Source: Flammeovirga aprica JL-4 (GTDB taxonomy: Bacteria; Bacteroidota; Bacteroidia; Cytophagales; Flammeovirgaceae). Taken from it: a stretch of DNA of 64,000 nt. Shown here one piece after another: positions 61,301 through 64,000 of the stretch. Positions within the stretch are counted from its first letter, which is position 1. Every line of letters begins with the position of its first letter. The notes below the pieces were generated by a model. The model did not search any database, was not told where the DNA came from, and saw nothing but the letters and a program-made list of their open reading frames with translations. The position numbers were made by a program, and so were the translations under genes. The stretch is taken from contig NZ_JABANE010000048.1 of assembly GCF_012844305.1 (NCBI RefSeq), positions 1-64,000 on the forward strand. The letters are read 5' to 3'.

Positions 61301-64000
61301 AAACCTTAATATCAAAAGAACTATTTAATTCTACAACACCTGGAATATGGTAGTGAACACTTGTATCATAATTATCTAAGAACCACAACCTCTCTTGATT
61401 AAACGATAAAGGTATTTTATCAGTAACGTTATTTGCCTTACCAATCCCTTCAATTTCATTATTCTCTATGGCATCAATATAAGTTGCTAGTTTTCTGATA
61501 GAAGGATTTTTAAATACAGTACTTATATTCATCTGTATTTTCAAAACTTTTCTAATCTTGGTGACTAATTTCACTGCTGTGATAGAGTTACCGCCAATCT
61601 TAAAAAAGCTATCATTAACACCTATCTCTTGTGGACCAATTACATCCTTCCATAGCTTGATAAGCGTTTCTTCAGTAGTAGAAACAGCTTCATCAGTATC
61701 ACTTTTTATCTCAAAATCAGGTAAAGGTAATAGCCCCACTTCTATTTGACCATTACTGTTGACCGGAAGTTGATCCAAGAATATATAATCTTGCGGCAGC
61801 ATGGATAATTGTAGCCCTTTACTCAGAAGAAAATCTTTTATATCAGTATTACTTAACTTTTCACCTGACTCAGAAACTATATATGCTACAAATACTTTAT
61901 TGTCTAAAGCATCATATTGTGGTAAAATACACGAAAACTCAATACCACCTAACTTCTCTATATACTCGTTTATTACTGCTACAGATACTTTATCATCGTT
62001 TATTTCAATAAAAGCTTTTTCTTCTACCATAAGGATAATCTCCTCCTTATCATTCCATTTAGCTTGCTTATTGGTCGCAAAAATAGTTTCATTCTCATTG
62101 AATGAGGATGTACCGAATAAATCATTTGTGGCAATGTCATTATTATAGTACCCTTTAGAAAGTTGATTCCCTCCTATGTAAAGCTGACCTACAGCGCCTT
62201 TAGGTAATAACTCTTTTTTATCATTTAAAATAAAAAAGTTATTGTTAGAAAGTGGTGCTCCTAATGATATGCTTTCTTCCTTACTTAATTGTTTTAAAGT
62301 ACAAATACCTGAATTTTCCTTTACATTATAACCATACCAAACATTTGTTGCCTTGTTAATCAAGTCATCTTTAAGCTTTTCTGTAAGGAACTCGTCATTA
62401 ATGAGTAAGCCAGCATCATTTACATTATCCCAATTTTCATCCAGTAGCAATTTCAACCTTAAGCTATCAGACTGAATAAAATTAGTTCTATATTCCTCAA
62501 TTCTCTTGATTGTCAATCCAATATCAAAGAGCTCATTATTAGAAAGAAGATGAATTTCACCAGCAGTGATAAGCGGTAAAAATACTTCTAAAATAAATGA
62601 CTGATCAGAAGTTGAGGTCACCCCCAGCATTTTAAAAGATTTATCTTGCCCTACTCTTTTACAAACACTATTAAGGAGATTAAATAATGAACCATGAGTT
62701 ATTTGCACTCCCTTAGGGTGACCTATTGTACCATTAGAATAAAATACATAAAGTAAATCTTCCATTGTCACATCAACGGGGAAACTACAAACAGGAGACT
62801 CAAATCCTGCTTGAGAGATGTCAATGGTCGGTACGTCCAAGAAAACTTCCTTTTTAAGATCAGTTAGAATATATTTTGCATTACAATCAGAAATTATATA
62901 CTTTATTTTCCTTTCTGTCAAATTAGAATTAATGATAGTAAAAGCGGCTCCTGACTTTACAACACCTATCATACTCAACACCAAATCCACTGACCTTGAA
63001 TATGATAAAGGGATTACATCTCCTTTTTCAACACCTTTTTTAATCAGAAAATTTGCAACTTGGTTGGATTTATTCTCAATATATTGATAAGAAAAGTATT
63101 CTCCTTCACAAATTAATGCGGTACTTCCTTTTCCTAATTTCGTTTTAGAATTTAATAAATCAATTAAATTATTCACACCATGAATTGAAAAATCTGACTT
63201 CTCATGGTCTAAAGTGTTTATTAGATTATTTTTTTCATTTTCATTTACTATTGAAACATCCCCTATTTCATGAATATCTTCAAAAGTATACATTATTTCC
63301 AGGACTCTATCTATCAAGTTCTTGACTTCTATTTTAGAAAAATAAGAAGGATTATAGACAATTCTGAGATCCAAGGCATCATTCGATTTAAAATCACACC
63401 ATATGATATGCAGCGGAGCTAACATCTGCTCATCTGGAATTAACCTGACGCATTTTAAATTATTCCCATCATAATTAATTTCAGGTGGCCTTTCATACTC
63501 TACAATTACATCAAAGATATCCTCTTTGTTTTCTGACACCACACCTAAATCTTGATAAATTTCTCTAAGAGGATAATGCTGGTGCGGCAATGCATTATAA
63601 AGAACGGATTTAATATGTTTCAAAGCTTCCTGAATTGAATCCGATTCATTGAAGTCAAACTTTAAGGGTAAAATACCACTAAATACCCCTACAGTATCTG
63701 AATCACTCATTGACCTACCATGAACCGGTAATCCAAAACAGAAACTTTTTTGCTTACATATCTTTCCAAAGTAAGCTAAAAAGGAAAGAATCGTCAGATT
63801 CTGAATGGTAGTATTTAACTCCTTAGATAACGTACGTAATCTTAACTCTTCTTCATTAGAAAACCTCTTTGTTATGTTCTTACTGACTTTAGAGGCCACT
63901 TTTGGAGCTTTAAAAACTTGCTCTGGTAATTCTTTCAAATGAGATTTCCAGAAATTCTTTGCTAGATCATATTTTTCTGAATTTCTGAATTTGTTATTAA
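58311..64000 (-). CDS. NRPS with degenerate A domain: (C)-A*-T-C-A(Gly)-T, 5' end beyond the window
   Basis: The frame is open to the right edge. Numbering here is from the TTG codon at 63938, which is not the true start: the family sequence continues upstream as NSEKYDLAKNFWKSHL. The C-terminal half of a condensation domain (C5-like GLPVHGRSMSD) is followed by a degenerate A domain (about 285-735) with YSNGTIGHPKG, Gln446 at the position of PheA Asp235, YGYNVKENSG instead of YGPTE, no TGD or GR.D motifs, and Gln731 replacing the catalytic lysine. Its carrier is intact (IGGNS, Ser785). Module two is normal: C with HHIASDG (His969), A with YTSGTTGNPKG (Ser1439) and pocket D-I-L-Q-L-G-V-I-W-K (Gly), and carrier LGGHS (Ser1820). 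Confidence 0.93.
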   Translation of the reverse strand, partial: NNKFRNSEKYDLAKNFWKSHLKELPEQVFKAPKVASKVSKNITKRFSNEEELRLRTLSKELNTTIQNLTILSFLAYFGKICKQKSFCFGLPVHGRSMSDSDTVGVFSGILPLKFDFNESDSIQEALKHIKSVLYNALPHQHYPLREIYQDLGVVSENKEDIFDVIVEYERPPEINYDGNNLKCVRLIPDEQMLAPLHIIWCDFKSNDALDLRIVYNPSYFSKIEVKNLIDRVLEIMYTFEDIHEIGDVSIVNENEKNNLINTLDHEKSDFSIHGVNNLIDLLNSKTKLGKGSTALICEGEYFSYQYIENKSNQVANFLIKKGVEKGDVIPLSYSRSVDLVLSMIGVVKSGAAFTIINSNLTERKIKYIISDCNAKYILTDLKKEVFLDVPTIDISQAGFESPVCSFPVDVTMEDLLYVFYSNGTIGHPKGVQITHGSLFNLLNSVCKRVGQDKSFKMLGVTSTSDQSFILEVFLPLITAGEIHLLSNNELFDIGLTIKRIEEYRTNFIQSDSLRLKLLLDENWDNVNDAGLLINDEFLTEKLKDDLINKATNVWYGYNVKENSGICTLKQLSKEESISLGAPLSNNNFFILNDKKELLPKGAVGQLYIGGNQLSKGYYNNDIATNDLFGTSSFNENETIFATNKQAKWNDKEEIILMVEEKAFIEINDDKVSVAVINEYIEKLGGIEFSCILPQYDALDNKVFVAYIVSESGEKLSNTDIKDFLLSKGLQLSMLPQDYIFLDQLPVNSNGQIEVGLLPLPDFEIKSDTDEAVSTTEETLIKLWKDVIGPQEIGVNDSFFKIGGNSITAVKLVTKIRKVLKIQMNISTVFKNPSIRKLATYIDAIENNEIEGIGKANNVTDKIPLSFNQERLWFLDNYDTSVHYHIPGVVELNSSFDIKVLEESLKVIIDKHEPLRTIFYNDGEEIYQKVIASDNFTITHELVNEDREMIYNRFRALSNTAFDLSKDYMIRVYVQTVHAQKHYIMAEMHHIASDGWSFPILIREINKIYNQLTKGGVVKHQKSNIQYSDFSIWQRNEVKKEKFTKGLSYWKSNLDDVTPLSFQTDYPRPNKQSIKGDFFSVSLPKLKLDQLKQYASETGNTLYNVLLSAYHVLLYKYTNETDLCIGTPIANREHDEITELIGFFVNTIAIRSQINPDNNFQELLESVSATVTEAFNHQDIPFEMIVNEVVKNRDTSRSPVFQTLFTLQNHDEMPALSLNDATAKFKRLNNGISKYDLNVVCEENDLELDIEFEYCTELFKKDTVLQIANHYLQIIDSVLHNRNTSINELEFLNKTERAKIILKNNSNNRIFNKGTVLDLIQKQLSVNKLRTAMIFEGEKFTYEKLDVLANQLANYLINNGVSSSDMVPICYHRSWEIIVGMLGIMKMGASFIPVDPTYPDQRKQYIFKESNAKVIVSNLQIEGLENVKRIALDEIPEATSTQAPNVKIDPDSLAYLIYTSGTTGNPKGVKIAHTALNNMLLSISEELSADQSLKMLAMTTFGFDISLLEVFLPLSLGGEVHLISDEELEDIFIINDRILEYKTNLVQGTPSRMQMFVYSEWENPSNCDILVGGEALPEQLKNQLLEVSDNVWNVYGPTEATIWCSTKKLSKNEKVNAGKPLANNKFFILNDHKHLVPNGTIGQLYIGGAQLSEGYHNLEEMTKEKFISSPFSINPDDKIYASGDLAKWTSEGELMIIGRNDNQVKVRGYRIELSEIEEHIASIDEVKQAVVLAKNGDVLLAFILFEEGGKLSHDEFESRLKETLPHYMIPQEFITMDKFPLTANQKVDRKTLGKYNPVTTEKPYVQPTSETEIKLAAIIQELVEVDKVGIHNSFFELGGHSILAVKLVNRVKGSFGVDISLKNIFKNPSVFELALVIQQQSAMTSSSEEVVSTIEI

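Overview
The window is AT-rich DNA from a Bacteroidota genome, most likely a marine, polysaccharide-degrading Cytophagales bacterium of the Flammeovirga type. That assignment is an inference. It rests on T9SS-type C-terminal sorting domains on secreted proteins, an agarase-like GH16 enzyme, BspA/DUF285 surface proteins, the absence of Shine-Dalgarno sites, and Bacteroidota-style lipoproteins. No rRNA or tRNA gene and no CRISPR array was recognised.

Left part (1-11.9 kb): a truncated IS4-type transposase at the edge; an S41 peptidase lipoprotein; an MFS transporter; a 245-bp deletion derivative of an insertion sequence with 13-bp perfect terminal inverted repeats; a small membrane protein; glutamine-dependent NAD synthetase (nadE); a REP-like inverted repeat; a 1090-aa propeller-amidohydrolase fusion; and a small orphan gene. 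Several genes here end in clear intrinsic terminators.

Secretion block (11.9-24.2 kb, minus strand): a 2672-aa multidomain subtilase, a GH16/ricin-lectin glycoside hydrolase and a 598-aa subtilase. All three have signal peptides and T9SS C-terminal domains.

Metabolic block (25.2-34.2 kb): one DUF285 surface protein on the plus strand, then minus-strand genes for two paralogous single-domain globins flanking a GH13 alpha-amylase, an oxaloacetate-decarboxylase/pyruvate-carboxylase-like biotin protein, and a membrane-anchored SpoIIE/PP2C phosphatase. Many of these genes are followed by strong hairpins.

DUF285 array (34.8-50.5 kb, minus strand): four tandem genes for 617, 2392, 900 and 1194 aa proteins, built from a repeated module (PKD-like beta domain, 25-aa DUF285 repeats, Cys-containing closing segment) and ended by the same unusual C-terminal domain. 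The three largest are recent duplicates. Each of these three start codons is preceded by a 32-nt hairpin with a GNRA tetraloop whose stem is preserved despite sequence changes.

Right part (50.9-64 kb, minus strand): a nonribosomal peptide synthetase operon running in from beyond the right edge. Order of transcription: NRPS with partial C, a degenerate A domain, T, C, A(Gly), T; then NRPS with TubC-like docking domain, C, A(Gly), T, TE; then a SyrD/PvdE-type cyclic-peptide ABC exporter; then a CoA-acylating aldehyde dehydrogenase. The adenylation domain with lost catalytic motifs is the most unusual enzymological feature of the window.
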